A stretch of DNA of 64,000 bases from Bin90 sp965214635 (GTDB taxonomy: Bacteria > Chloroflexota > Dehalococcoidia > Lucifugimonadales > JADFKI01). Shown here in pieces: positions 1 through 7,897 of this stretch. Under the pieces are notes generated by a model that was not told the DNA's origin, searched no databases, and worked only from the letters and a program-made list of their open reading frames with translations. A program made the position numbers and the translations under genes. The first letter of the stretch is position 1; every line of letters starts with the position of its first letter. The stretch lies in assembly GCA_965214635.1 (NCBI GenBank), contig OZ243964.1, positions 2,046,001 to 2,110,000 of the forward strand, given 5' to 3'.

Positions 1-449
1 TTCACGAAGTTTTCTAGTATGGACTGGTGCATGCTGACCAAGTGCGCCAGCGCCCCCAGCACGATCATGTTTTCGGCACGGGCGTTGCCGGTGGATTTGG
101 CTAGATCCGCAAAGCGCATCCCAAAGGAGTCGGCTGCTTCATCCGGCTCGAACTCACCGGAGTTGTAGATGATGACGCCGCCATCTCGAACTTCGTGCTT
201 GTGATTGTTATAGGCTTCTTCGTTGAAGCATACCAAGACATCCAATTCGTCGCCCGCGCTCATGATGGGGTCGGTGGATAGGCGCGCCTGCGCCCAAGTT
301 GGGCCGCCCATAATCTGCGATGGAAATGTTACGAAGGTTTGGACATGGTAGCCGACTATGCTTGCGGCTTGCGCCAGACCTTCGGACGAGGTTACCATCC
401 CCTGTCCGCCTTCGCCTGCGAATCTCACTACGAAGTCAGTTTTCTGCAA
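1..449 (-). CDS. 2-oxoacid:ferredoxin oxidoreductase, gamma subunit (3' end outside window)
   Basis: The gene begins with TTG at 449-447, preceded by a perfect AGGAGG six bases upstream, and is still open at base 1. The visible ~149 residues start MQKTDFVVRFAGEGGQGMVT and carry the typical gamma-domain features: glycine-rich GEGGQG, then FPSQIMGGPTWAQARLS, LDVLVCFNEEAY and GGVIIYNS. This family is the gamma part of pyruvate/2-oxoglutarate:ferredoxin oxidoreductases, which make acyl-CoA, CO2 and reduced ferredoxin in the cytoplasm. Substrate cannot be told from gamma alone; alpha and beta subunits would lie outside the window on the left. An IS1-like element now separates it from ccmB upstream. 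Confidence 0.85.
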   Translation of the reverse strand, partial: MQKTDFVVRFAGEGGQGMVTSSEGLAQAASIVGYHVQTFVTFPSQIMGGPTWAQARLSTDPIMSAGDELDVLVCFNEEAYNNHKHEVRDGGVIIYNSGEFEPDEAADSFGMRFADLAKSTGNARAENMIVLGALAHLVSMHQSILENFV

Positions 450-738
450 AGTTCGCCTCCTGCGGGCTGTGTGTTATGCGTGGCGGGCTGCAATGCGTCG
501 GGTGTGGTGCGCACGAGGGCGCTGTCGCCGGCGCTTGGAGTTGCCGGCGAGTGGGTGCGGTGGGGGTAGGCGAGCGTTTGTGCCGTAGGATGTGCCTGTT
601 CTGATTGCATTGTCCGCTCATTAGAGCGCCGGCTTATTGCCGTATATCGGCGCTTGGAATTGCGCCTGCTCTCTGCCTAATTTCACATATGTGGGAATCT
701 AAATATATCAGTTTCAGCGATGGAGTGTCAATTGCCGC

Positions 739-764
739 AAAACCAAGGTATTCTCAACGTGTAG
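739..764. repeat. Left end of IS1-like element: 8-bp target duplication plus terminal inverted repeat
   Basis: Bases 739-746 read AAAACCAA and are repeated exactly at 1586-1593. Bases 747-764 (GGTATTCTCAACGTGTAG) match the reverse complement of 1568-1585 at 15 of 18 positions. An 8-9 bp duplication is usual for IS1-family insertion. Confidence 0.85.
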
Positions 765-814
765 AGATAATAAGTTATAATATGTCACAACATCAAAACA
801 CAGTGAGGTGTCTT

Positions 815-1099
815 ATGGCTCGTGAACGTACCTATCGCCACGATATTCGCTGCCCCGACTGCGGCTCCAACTGGATGCGCAAAAATGGCTTGGCGCGCGG
901 CAAGCAGTCGTACAGATGCGGAGACTGCGGTCGCCGCTACTTGCCTGATGCTGCATATCACCGCCCTAGCGCAGCCATCAAGGCGCAGGGGGTTGAGATG
1001 TATCTGGAAGGCAGCAGTCTGAGCGCCGTAGGCAGAGTGTTCGGATACAGTGCCACAGCGGTTCACGGGTGGGTGAAAAAAGGGGGCGTGAGGCATTAG
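815..1099 (+). CDS. IS1-like InsA protein (zinc-finger/HTH DNA-binding part of transposase)
   Basis: The start at 815 has a GAGG six bases upstream; the frame is open further upstream but without that support. The 94-residue product has two CxxC pairs (CPDCGSNW and CGDCGRRY, around residues 9-35) forming a zinc ribbon, followed by a helix-turn-helix (LSAVGRVFGYSATAVHGWVK), as in IS1 InsA. In IS1, InsA alone binds the terminal repeats and represses transposition; the frameshifted InsAB' fusion is the transposase. The frame stops at 1099, just past the A6G5 slippery run. Confidence 0.85.
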   Translation: MARERTYRHDIRCPDCGSNWMRKNGLARGKQSYRCGDCGRRYLPDAAYHRPSAAIKAQGVEMYLEGSSLSAVGRVFGYSATAVHGWVKKGGVRH

Positions 1100-1578
1100 A
1101 GCGTCTGCGGGAGCGTGGGCGTAGGCGGACTGAGGGAGCAGAGGCGCAGCGTGCTGCTGCGGTGGTGTCGTGTGATGAGATGTGGACATACAAGCGTGCT
1201 CGGCGTGCGGAGTTGCGTGAGGATGTGTGGATATGGACGGCGGTAGTAGAAGAGGCTGATGGGAGCAGGTGGGTGGACTTTGAGGTGGGCGACCGCAGCG
1301 AGAGGACATTCTTGCGCTTGTATGAGCGCTTACCGGATGCGGAGTTGTATCGGAGTGATGCATATCCTGTGTATGGGTGGTTACCTCGCAACAGGCATGT
1401 GGTGGGCAAGGGAGGTGCGGTGAACTGGAACGAGGGGTTGCATTCGGTATGGCGAAGTAAGTTGAACCGATTAGTGCGACGGACGAAGGGCTACACCAAG
1501 AGCATACAGATGCTGGTGTATTCGTTGGCGCTAGTGTGCTGGCATCGGTGGGTAAAATCCAATATCCCTACATATTAA
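1069..1578 (+). CDS. IS1-like InsB catalytic part (read by -1 frameshift from InsA)
   Basis: The frame overlaps InsA by 31 bases and is offset by -1, so it is most likely translated by slippage on AAAAAA at 1076-1081 rather than from its own GTG at 1069. It shows the IS1 DDE arrangement: SCDEMW (first acid), RSDAYPVYGWL (second Asp), and WNEGLHSVWRSKLNRL then RRTKGYTKS (last acid and C-terminal signature). It is about 169 residues, near the normal InsB size. No internal stop is visible, so the element may be functional. Confidence 0.85.
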   Translation: MGEKRGREALERLRERGRRRTEGAEAQRAAAVVSCDEMWTYKRARRAELREDVWIWTAVVEEADGSRWVDFEVGDRSERTFLRLYERLPDAELYRSDAYPVYGWLPRNRHVVGKGGAVNWNEGLHSVWRSKLNRLVRRTKGYTKSIQMLVYSLALVCWHRWVKSNIPTY

Positions 1579-1593
1579 GAATACCAAAACCAA
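1568..1593. repeat. Right end of IS1-like element: terminal inverted repeat plus target duplication
   Basis: CTACATATTAAGAATACC (1568-1585) is the right terminal repeat, partner of 747-764. AAAACCAA at 1586-1593 is the second copy of the 8-bp target duplication. Confidence 0.85.
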
Positions 1594-1625
1594 GATGAGA
1601 GACTGCGCTATTCCCAGAAGCACAT

Positions 1626-2294
1626 CTAGTCCTCCAATATCATCCGAAAGGCGATGGGGCAGACCACGATGAACAGGGCGTCATACGCTATGAGGAAGGG
1701 CAGCCAGCGGGTCAGATCCGGGGTAGATTGAATGGCTGATGCCGAGGCTTCGACGGCGGCGATTACGGCGGGCGTTACCACAGGAAGAAACAGCAGCGGG
1801 AGCATCACCTCGCGCGAGCGCGTGTGCACCGCGATGGCAGAAAAGAGCGTGCCCACAGCGGCGATGCCGACGGTCGTTACGAGCGCGACGGGAAGCAGCC
1901 CCGGGATTAGCAGCGGAAAGTTGTACAGCACGGCGAACACGGGAAAGACGGCCGCTTCAACGATGAGCATGAACAAGAGGCTGCCGAGCATCTTGCCGAA
2001 GAATATGGATTCGCGCCCCACCGGCGCCAGCATCAGGGCGTGGATGCCGCCGCTCTCTTTCTCCAAGCCGAGCGAGCGGTTCAGCCCCAACACGCCGCCG
2101 AATGTGAACGCTACCCACAGGATGCCCGGCGCTATGAACGCCACCGTTTGCGGCGTCGGGCTGATGGCGAAGTTGAAGACCACGATGACCAGCAGCGCAA
2201 AGACAAGCGCAGACACCACGATGTCTTTGGCGCGCAGTTCCAGCGCGATGTCCTTGTGCAGGATTGCTAATATGGGGAGGATGTAGCCGGACAT
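1626..2294 (-). CDS. ccmB: Heme exporter membrane protein CcmB
   Basis: The 222-residue protein has about six hydrophobic segments and the CcmB N-terminal pattern (HKDIALELRAKDIVVSALVF), then WVAFTFGGVLGLNRS and EKESGGIHALMLAPV, which are hallmarks of CcmB. With CcmA it forms the ABC module of cytochrome c maturation system I, needed for releasing heme from CcmC/CcmE in the inner membrane. Length matches the family. It lies 137 bp downstream of ccmA on the same strand. The remaining ccm genes (C, E, F, H) are not in the window. An IS1-like element begins 40 bp after its stop codon. Confidence 0.9.
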   Translation of the reverse strand: MSGYILPILAILHKDIALELRAKDIVVSALVFALLVIVVFNFAISPTPQTVAFIAPGILWVAFTFGGVLGLNRSLGLEKESGGIHALMLAPVGRESIFFGKMLGSLLFMLIVEAAVFPVFAVLYNFPLLIPGLLPVALVTTVGIAAVGTLFSAIAVHTRSREVMLPLLFLPVVTPAVIAAVEASASAIQSTPDLTRWLPFLIAYDALFIVVCPIAFRMILED

Positions 2295-2431
2295 CTAGCA
2301 GGTTGTGTATCGGATTGCATGGCAGTAAGAGAGCAGTAAGATTAAGGTATAAGATAAGGGAAGATTAGGGACAGCAGCGCGCCTGTCCGCCTCATTTCAG
2401 TTGAAAGGTCAACAGGCAGCGCCTACCCATT

Positions 2432-3190
2432 CTAGTGTTCTTTCTCGCTCGAATCAAAGGAATGCTGCGAAGTTGCCACGATGCTGTTATAGGCGGTGCG
2501 AATGGCGTGAGCGTCGGTGGCGGGCGATTCGTATGCGATGCGTCCGCGTGATAGGATCGCCACGCAGTCGGCTTGGACGATGCCGCGCTCCAAGTTATGC
2601 GTCGTTGTCAGGACGGAGCGGTAGGGCGTGCTCTTGTCCGAGATTAGCCTTGCGAGCAGGTCGAGCGCTTCGCGGTCCAGTCCACTCTCAGGTTCGTCCA
2701 TCAGCAGTATGAGCGGTTCATGTAACAATGCGCGTGCGATAGAAAAGCGGCGGCGCATCCCGTGCGACAGAGCGCCAGCCTTGTCTTCCAATCGGTGCGT
2801 GATGCCTAGTTGCTCGGCGACGGATTGGATGCGCCGCTCGACCTGTTTCAGTGCGAACAGGCGCGCAAAGAAGCGCAGGTTCTCCGCCCCCGTAAGGTCG
2901 TCGTAGAGCAGGGGATCGTGCGTTACGACGCCGATGATGCGGCGGATGCGATGGGCGCTGCGGCGCACAGACAGCCCGCCTACTAACGCCTCACCGGCGT
3001 CGGGTTTAGTGAGCGTCGCCAGCGTCTTTATGAGCGTGCTCTTGCCCGAGCCGTTCGCACCTAGCACCGTTAGGGTTTGCCCCCACCGAAGCTGAAGGTC
3101 TAGACCGCGCAGCGCCTGAGAGCGCCCATATGACTTGTGCAAGCCGCGCACATCTATGGCGAAGGATTGCGGTGGATGAGAAAGTTGCAA
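2432..3190 (-). CDS. ccmA: Heme ABC exporter ATP-binding protein CcmA
   Basis: A 252-residue ABC ATPase with Walker A GANGSGKST (around residues 44-52), Q-loop region VVTHDPLLYDDLTG, signature ALSHGMRRR, Walker B LILLMDEPESGLD and a switch His in TTHN. The short size and its partner ccmB identify it as CcmA of cytochrome c maturation. The annotated start is TTG at 3190; a better ribosome site is not obvious and the true start could be a few codons downstream. The last residues (SSEKEH) are hydrophilic. I infer co-transcription with ccmB across the 137-bp gap, where I see no terminator. Confidence 0.88.
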   Translation of the reverse strand: MQLSHPPQSFAIDVRGLHKSYGRSQALRGLDLQLRWGQTLTVLGANGSGKSTLIKTLATLTKPDAGEALVGGLSVRRSAHRIRRIIGVVTHDPLLYDDLTGAENLRFFARLFALKQVERRIQSVAEQLGITHRLEDKAGALSHGMRRRFSIARALLHEPLILLMDEPESGLDREALDLLARLISDKSTPYRSVLTTTHNLERGIVQADCVAILSRGRIAYESPATDAHAIRTAYNSIVATSQHSFDSSEKEH

Positions 3191-3302
3191 AATCTCGCCA
3201 TTCGCTGGACGCTATGTTCAGAAAGGCGTCGTTGGGAGCTAGGCAATAGCCCGCTGCATTCGCAACGCAAACGCAGGTCGCAGGTCGCAGAGTTCACGCG
3301 AA

Positions 3303-3349
3303 CGCCGCCCTTGCAATTAGCCGATTGGTAATAGTTGCGTAGGGCGGCG
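3303..3349. terminator. Long-loop inverted repeat between ccmA and a small membrane protein
   Basis: CGCCGCCCT (3303-3311) pairs with AGGGCGGCG (3341-3349) across a 29-base loop. It lies just after the stop of the minus-strand gene at 3358 and before ccmA. There is no U tract, so it is only a possible factor-independent terminator or processing hairpin. Confidence 0.3.
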
Positions 3350-3357
3350 CTGAACGG

Positions 3358-3891
3358 TTACTTGCTGGGATTGAATTCTTTGACCTGTCGCGTGTTGGGG
3401 AGCGTTGCGATGGCTTCGCGAATTTCCTGTTCCTCAAACATGCTCTCGATGTCATCCATAAACTCTAGGATGACCCGCACATCGTTTTCCCGGCGGCCGC
3501 GTGTTTGGCGGTATGCGAACAAGCACAGCACTGCACCGAAAAGCCCGACGCATGTGAGCGCATAGAAGGACACCAGAACCCAGAAGGATACGCCTGCGAC
3601 CTGTTCCAGCGAGACTGCGCCAGCGCCGAATGCCACACTGGCGGATAGGCAGCCCGACGCCCCAGAGAGCCACTGGCTTTCCTCAGTCTGGAATCCGGTG
3701 AACCGCTCGCGGAGACGATGCCACTCGCGGAAGGTGATGACAAAGCCTCGCTGATTGTACGGGATGGTGGGAACGATATGGCGCTCGAAGGCTTCGTGTT
3801 CGCTTTCGGGGTCTGCGTGGGTCTGCTCTGTTACTTCCTGCCGTGCCTGCATAGGGACATTGCTGCCTGATATTGCGGAAGTCTCTACCAA
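3358..3891 (-). CDS. Small two-helix membrane protein of unknown function
   Basis: I chose TTG at 3891 because AGGAGGA lies five bases upstream; the frame stays open to 4032 but without support. The ~177-residue product has an acidic/polar N-terminus, then two hydrophobic segments around residues 82-105 and 108-133 (FWVLVSFYALTCVGLFGAV), then a charged C-terminal tail rich in Glu and Arg (DIESMFEEQEIREAIATL). This suggests a two-pass membrane protein with both termini on the same side. I do not recognise a family. It lies upstream of ccmA on the same strand with 167 bp between, so a link with cytochrome maturation is possible but unproven. Confidence 0.6.
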   Translation of the reverse strand: MVETSAISGSNVPMQARQEVTEQTHADPESEHEAFERHIVPTIPYNQRGFVITFREWHRLRERFTGFQTEESQWLSGASGCLSASVAFGAGAVSLEQVAGVSFWVLVSFYALTCVGLFGAVLCLFAYRQTRGRRENDVRVILEFMDDIESMFEEQEIREAIATLPNTRQVKEFNPSK

Positions 3892-4280
3892 GTGTCTCCT
3901 CCTAAAAAAGTGTGCTAAACTGCTTGCCAACAAGTGTAGGCGAGGCAATATTAAGGTATATGTAGAAAATTGGCAACCATGATTCTCTGCGCCCTCCTTA
4001 ACTGTCGCTGCAAGGTACACAAAGCACGGCAAGACACACTGGCATAAGCGCCTATACCTCCAAGTCCCTGCCCTATGTGAGGGGAAGGTTTTGGTGTATG
4101 TTAACCCTGCCTCAGTGCCGAACCAACAAGGCTTGTGAAGATGTTGTAGATACTATTGCATATTCGAGGATGCCTACCCCCTGTCCTTGCGCCCTGCGGC
4201 GCTTGCTGATACCCTGAAACTCACACTAACGGCTATGAACTAATGACTGATAACTATCCAAATACCCGGAGGTAACCAAA
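3892..4280. other. Divergent intergenic region
   Basis: This region lies between the minus-strand membrane protein and the plus-strand NHL gene. It should carry both promoters, but I find no convincing -35/-10 pair, hairpin or RNA gene. A ribosome site CCGGAGGT lies at 4267-4274 just before the NHL start. Confidence 0.5.
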
Positions 4281-5234
4281 ATGGTCTTGCTTGGTTCGGG
4301 CGATTTCATCTACGAGGCATCTGGCGAGAACTGGGGCAGTCTGCCCGAGGGCGCTGTGTACCGTGAGGCTACGGCGGTGGATGTGGACGCCGACGACAAC
4401 ATTTATGTGTTCAATCGCGGCACACATCCTATGGTCGTGTTCAACACTGATGGCGATGTGGTGCAAACATGGGGGCACGGCATCTTCACCAACCCCCATG
4501 GCGTAACCGTAGCGCCCGACGGCACGATATGGTGTGTGGACAACGGCGACCACACAGTCCGGCAGTTCACTCCCGACGGCGAGCTGCTGAACACCATCGG
4601 CAGACCCGGCATCCCGGCGGCGTCCATGAGCGGCAAGCCCTTCAGCGCCCCGACTCATGTCGCCTTCGACACTCGCAACGGCGACTTCTATGTCGCTGAC
4701 GGTTACAGCAACGCCCATGTGCACAAGTATTCACCGGATGGCAAGCATCTGTTCTCATGGGGCGCGTCAGGCACTGGTGAGAGTCAGTTCAACATCGTCC
4801 ACTATGTGGCGGTTGACCCTGATGGCTGGGTCTATATTGCCGACCGCGAGAACCACCGCATCCAGATATTCAGCCCCGAAGGCAAGTTCGAGACGCAATG
4901 GGTCAACCTCTCCCGCGCTGCGTGTGTGTACATCAACAGCAAGGGCGACGGGCTGGTGTATATCGGCGAATACTACGGCGGCATCGGCTCGAACTATGTG
5001 GGCACAGACCTCGGCCCGCGTGTGTCCATTCTGAACAAGAGCGGCAAGGTGCTGGCGCGCTTGGGCAGGGAATCCTACGGCGATGATGCGGGACGCTTCT
5101 ACTCCCCGCACGCCATCAGCGTCGACTCCAAGGGCGACATCTATGTTGCCGAAGTGTCTTGGAGCGACTACGGCAGCAAGCTCTACCCGCCAAAGGAACT
5201 GCGCTCCATGCAAAAGCTGGTTAAGCAGAGCTAG
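4281..5234 (+). CDS. NHL-repeat beta-propeller protein (SMP-30/PAL-like)
   Basis: A 317-residue protein made of repeated NHL blades: for example AVDVDADDNIYVFNRGTHPM, GVTVAPDGTIWCVDNGDH, HVAFDTRNGDFYVADGYSN, YVAVDPDGWVYIADRENHR and AISVDSKGDIYVAEVSW. This predicts a six-bladed propeller like peptidyl-alpha-hydroxyglycine lyases and SMP-30-type lactonases. There is no signal peptide, so it is probably cytoplasmic. The start has a good GGAGG six to seven bases upstream. Specific substrate is unknown; NHL proteins also serve as scaffolds. The next gene (DUF971) lies 99 bp downstream on the same strand. Confidence 0.8.
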   Translation: MVLLGSGDFIYEASGENWGSLPEGAVYREATAVDVDADDNIYVFNRGTHPMVVFNTDGDVVQTWGHGIFTNPHGVTVAPDGTIWCVDNGDHTVRQFTPDGELLNTIGRPGIPAASMSGKPFSAPTHVAFDTRNGDFYVADGYSNAHVHKYSPDGKHLFSWGASGTGESQFNIVHYVAVDPDGWVYIADRENHRIQIFSPEGKFETQWVNLSRAACVYINSKGDGLVYIGEYYGGIGSNYVGTDLGPRVSILNKSGKVLARLGRESYGDDAGRFYSPHAISVDSKGDIYVAEVSWSDYGSKLYPPKELRSMQKLVKQS

Positions 5235-5333
5235 GCTGCGCTCATATCGCCTCTCTGCTGCCACGAAACCCCAATCGGGTATCTAAACGCAGCGGGCATT
5301 GCAGTCAATCGAAGCGTGGATGGGGAACGAACT

Positions 5334-5639
5334 ATGAGCGGCACATCACTGGGCGTTGACGGCGTAGAACTGAGCGATGAGGGTGTGCGCATCCAGTGGA
5401 GCGACGGGCATACCTGCTTTTACCCGTCGAAGTACCTGCGCGTCAACTGCGGCTGCGCCGAGTGCGTGGAAGAGTGGACGAATCGCCGCCTTCTTGACCC
5501 CGCCACGGTGGATGCCAACATTCGCGCCGAAGACTATTTGACCATCGGCAAGTACGCCCTGCAGTTCCTATGGAGCGACGCCCACTATACCGGCATCTAT
5601 CCCTTCGAGATGCTCCGCAAGCTCTGCCAATGTCCGTAG
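5334..5639 (+). CDS. DUF971 (GBBH-like N-terminal) domain protein
   Basis: About 101 residues, the whole being a DUF971 domain: VELSDEGVRIQWSDGHTCFY, YLRVNCGCAECVEEWTNRR, IGKYALQFLWSDAHYTGIYP and a final FEMLRKLCQC. The same fold forms the N-terminal zinc-binding domain of gamma-butyrobetaine hydroxylase. Free-standing DUF971 proteins often occur near Fe-S or Mrp/ApbC-type genes, but the role is not settled. Cysteines in CGCAEC are available for metal binding. ATG at 5334 is preferred; an in-frame GTG at 5316 would add six residues. A strong hairpin follows the gene. Confidence 0.8.
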   Translation: MSGTSLGVDGVELSDEGVRIQWSDGHTCFYPSKYLRVNCGCAECVEEWTNRRLLDPATVDANIRAEDYLTIGKYALQFLWSDAHYTGIYPFEMLRKLCQCP

Positions 5640-5728
5640 TATTGCGCTGCGCAAGAGTAGTAAGGGTATTGAGGGTATAGGGAGGCGCATAACGCTCATA
5701 CTCAAACGCCCAAACCCAAACGAACAGA

Positions 5729-5769
5729 GAGAGGGTCCGGTAATCCCTAACAGGACGCCGGACCCTCTC
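5729..5769. terminator. Bidirectional hairpin terminator between convergent genes
   Basis: GAGAGGGTCCGG (5729-5740) is perfectly complementary to CCGGACCCTCTC (5758-5769), giving a 12-bp stem with a 17-base loop. It lies between the convergent DUF971 and DUF35 genes. There is only a short T-rich stretch after it (GTATTCTGCTT). Confidence 0.7.
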
Positions 5770-5832
5770 GTATTCTGCTTGCTTGCCATATGGGTCAGTC
5801 TGACTGAACCGGCAGGCGGACTGTAGCCTTCC

Positions 5833-6249
5833 CTATGCGGGCTTGAACTTCGGCAGTGCGATGTCGTCTGTTACATCGTCGAACACCACTTCCAGTTGCA
5901 TCCCGATGGTCAGGTTTTCTGGCGTGGGGTCGTCGATGACGATGTTGGATGCCATAATCGGCCCCTCTTCCAGCTCCACCAGCGCCGTTACAAACGGCAC
6001 ATCACCCACGAACCCGGGATGCGGCGCGCGGTGCACTATCGCGTATGTGTATAGTGTCGCTCGCCCGCTCACCTGCCGCCACTCGGTGTCCCGCGAGAAG
6101 GTTAGCGGCGAGATGTCGCGCGGATAGAAGTAGTGCTGACCGGCTTCGTTGTCGTAGCGCAGCCAGAGTTCGTGCTCCTTCGCCTTCTGCCAGTACACAT
6201 CCGACTCCACCTGCGGCACGGGCAGCGGCTTGTTGTATGCTTGCGTCAT
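5833..6249 (-). CDS. DUF35 OB-fold protein, partner of thiolase-like gene
   Basis: A 138-residue DUF35-type protein: N-terminal helix with YWQKAKEHELWLRYDNEAG, a degenerate ribbon region HYFYPRDISP, then the OB-fold part (ATLYTYAIVHRAPHPGF, VPFVTALVELEEGPIMASNI, LEVVFDD). In most relatives the FPPR motif is flanked by two CxxC pairs that bind zinc; here no cysteine is present at all. DUF35 proteins act as partners of SCP-x/thiolase-like enzymes (acyl-CoA thiolases or retro-aldolases such as Ltp2-ChsH2), channelling CoA substrates. The upstream gene on the same strand, 113 bp away, is exactly such a thiolase-like protein. Confidence 0.82.
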   Translation of the reverse strand: MTQAYNKPLPVPQVESDVYWQKAKEHELWLRYDNEAGQHYFYPRDISPLTFSRDTEWRQVSGRATLYTYAIVHRAPHPGFVGDVPFVTALVELEEGPIMASNIVIDDPTPENLTIGMQLEVVFDDVTDDIALPKFKPA

Positions 6250-6362
6250 TCCTATCTCCTGATGCTTTTGGAATATGTTAGCTATCGGGATGGGCGGCGT
6301 TGTTCAGTTCGCCCACTCCCGATGGCTGTGAGGCGGCAGCAGCCTGCTCCGCCGCTGTCTTG

Positions 6363-7505
6363 CTAGTCTATGCCCAAAACCACCGTTCCGGTGGATGAGA
6401 GCGACCCGCCCGTGCCGTTGATGAGGCATAGCTTCGGGTCGTCTAGTTGGCGTTCGCCCGTCTCGCCACGCAGCTGCCGCACTGCCTCCAGCACGAGGAA
6501 CATCCCGTACATGCCGGAGTGTGTGTAGGACAGCCCGCCGCCGCTAGTGTTCATGGCGAAATCGCCGCCCGGCGCCGTTCGCTGGTTCGCCACGAAGTCT
6601 GGCGCTTCGCCCGGCCCGCAGAACCCGAGGCTCTCCAGCGTCGCGAGCACCGTGTAGGTGAATGAGTCGTATATCATCGCAAGGTCGATGTCGTCGTGGG
6701 TTACGCCCGCCATCTTCAGCGCTGCGGGCCCGGAGTAGCGCGCCCAAGTGCTGGTCAGGTTTGGCATCTGGCTGATGATGCCGTGGTCGTGCCCCTCGCC
6801 TGCGCCCAGCACCCACACCGGCTTCTTGGGCAGGTCGCGCGCCTTCTCAGGCGTGGTAACCACATACGCCCCGCCGGCGTCCGTAACTAGACAGCAGTCG
6901 AACAGATGGAACGGCCACGCTATCCAACGCGACTCGTGGTAGTCCTCGAAGCTCATTGGCTGGTCTTTCATGTACGCCTTTGGGTTCAGCTGCGCCCACT
7001 TGCGCGTTGCCACAGCCACCTCTGCCATGCCCTGCCGCACATAGTCATCGCCGTACATGTGCATATACCGCCGCGCCGCCATAGCGTAGTTGATGGGCGC
7101 GCCTATGAACCCGTAAGGCGTCTCAAACTGCGCCCCCGGGTCTGATGCGTTCCCGCCCGCGCGTGAGCGTGCGCTGCGTCCGGCCTCTCCGTGCGTAACC
7201 AGCACCGTGTCGCAGTAGCCCGCGTTTATTGCCGCCATTGCGTGCGCGATGTGGATGATGAACGACGAACCACCGACCGCCGTGGTGTCCGTGAATGTGG
7301 GCGTTATACCAAGGTATTCACCCAAGTTTATGGTGGATGTGCCGGCGGTCATCAAGCCGTTCACATCCGACATCTTCAGCCCCGCATCCTCGAGCGCGTT
7401 ATACGCCGCCTCTGCATGAAGCTGCAAGTTGGATTTCTCTATTCGCCCTATTTCGTCGGACTCCGCCACCCCAACGATGGCAACCGACTTTCGCAAATCC
7501 GCCAT
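6363..7505 (-). CDS. Thiolase-superfamily protein (SCP-x/Ltp2-like), no catalytic cysteines
   Basis: A 380-residue thiolase-fold protein: ASP-like N-terminal domain (KSVAIVGVAESDEIGR), acyl-CoA region AVGGSSFIIHIAHAMAAINA, and C-terminal MNTSGGGLSYTHSGMYGMF and LINGTGGSLSSTG. The position of the nucleophilic cysteine is serine (VGGSS), and the C-terminal catalytic cysteine is replaced in NGTGG; the conserved His in YTHSG remains. Such proteins pair with DUF35 partners and include retro-aldolases (Ltp2) rather than classical thiolases. I infer a role in cleavage or transfer of a CoA-linked substrate; substrate unknown. It forms a likely two-gene operon with the DUF35 gene downstream. Confidence 0.8.
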   Translation of the reverse strand: MADLRKSVAIVGVAESDEIGRIEKSNLQLHAEAAYNALEDAGLKMSDVNGLMTAGTSTINLGEYLGITPTFTDTTAVGGSSFIIHIAHAMAAINAGYCDTVLVTHGEAGRSARSRAGGNASDPGAQFETPYGFIGAPINYAMAARRYMHMYGDDYVRQGMAEVAVATRKWAQLNPKAYMKDQPMSFEDYHESRWIAWPFHLFDCCLVTDAGGAYVVTTPEKARDLPKKPVWVLGAGEGHDHGIISQMPNLTSTWARYSGPAALKMAGVTHDDIDLAMIYDSFTYTVLATLESLGFCGPGEAPDFVANQRTAPGGDFAMNTSGGGLSYTHSGMYGMFLVLEAVRQLRGETGERQLDDPKLCLINGTGGSLSSTGTVVLGID

Positions 7506-7864
7506 ATTCTATAGCGCCTCCCCTTGTTGAGTTTGCTGCAAAAAGTTTGCAGATTGTGTGGATATTGTCGCAGCTTTCTGACATGCAAGAACGCACCTGA
7601 TGCGATGCATCTAACACTGCAATTAGTGGCGAATAGGATATACCGAACAGGGCATCAATGGCAAGTTTTATAGCCAGAGAGAACCGCCGATGCGCCTTAT
7701 CCTTGTATGCCTGCGGAGGAAATAGCATACGGAAATGGCGCACAAAGACTCATCCGCTTTGTCTCATCGCGATTTGAGCAGCATAGTTCGACTGCGGGAA
7801 TGTTTTTGAGCCATTTAGCCTATGTGAATGATGGCGCAGGCGCAGGTTTCCATTGATTGAGGAA
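7506..7864. other. Intergenic region upstream of the thiolase-like gene
   Basis: About 360 bp between the NIPSNAP gene end and the thiolase start, both minus strand. Small frames here look like chance; I see no RNA gene or clear promoter. Confidence 0.4.
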
Positions 7865-7897
7865 ACGAAAAGGGCTGACTGACCGACCCGGTAGCCC
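7865..7897 (-). terminator. Possible rho-independent terminator after NIPSNAP gene
   Basis: Read on the minus strand, a GGGCT...AGCCC stem (7893-7897 with 7872-7876) is followed by TTTTCGTTT. The stem is only five perfect pairs with a long loop; a competing GCCCCT/AGGGGC hairpin (7894-7910) overlaps the stop codon. Confidence 0.35.

Larger units (their letters stand above)
747..1585 (+). mobile_element. IS1-family insertion sequence, about 839 bp, apparently complete
   Basis: The element is bounded by imperfect 18-bp terminal inverted repeats (747-764 and 1568-1585) and flanked by an exact 8-bp duplication AAAACCAA. It encodes an InsA-like zinc-finger protein and an InsB-like DDE catalytic part in the -1 frame, joined at a run of six A followed by five G (1076-1086). 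This is the architecture of IS1, where programmed -1 frameshifting makes the active transposase. The exact duplication and open frames suggest a recent, possibly active insertion. It sits between ccmB and the 2-oxoacid oxidoreductase gene without breaking either. About 300 bp of plain intergenic DNA (450-746) lies to its left, in which I see no gene. Confidence 0.88.
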
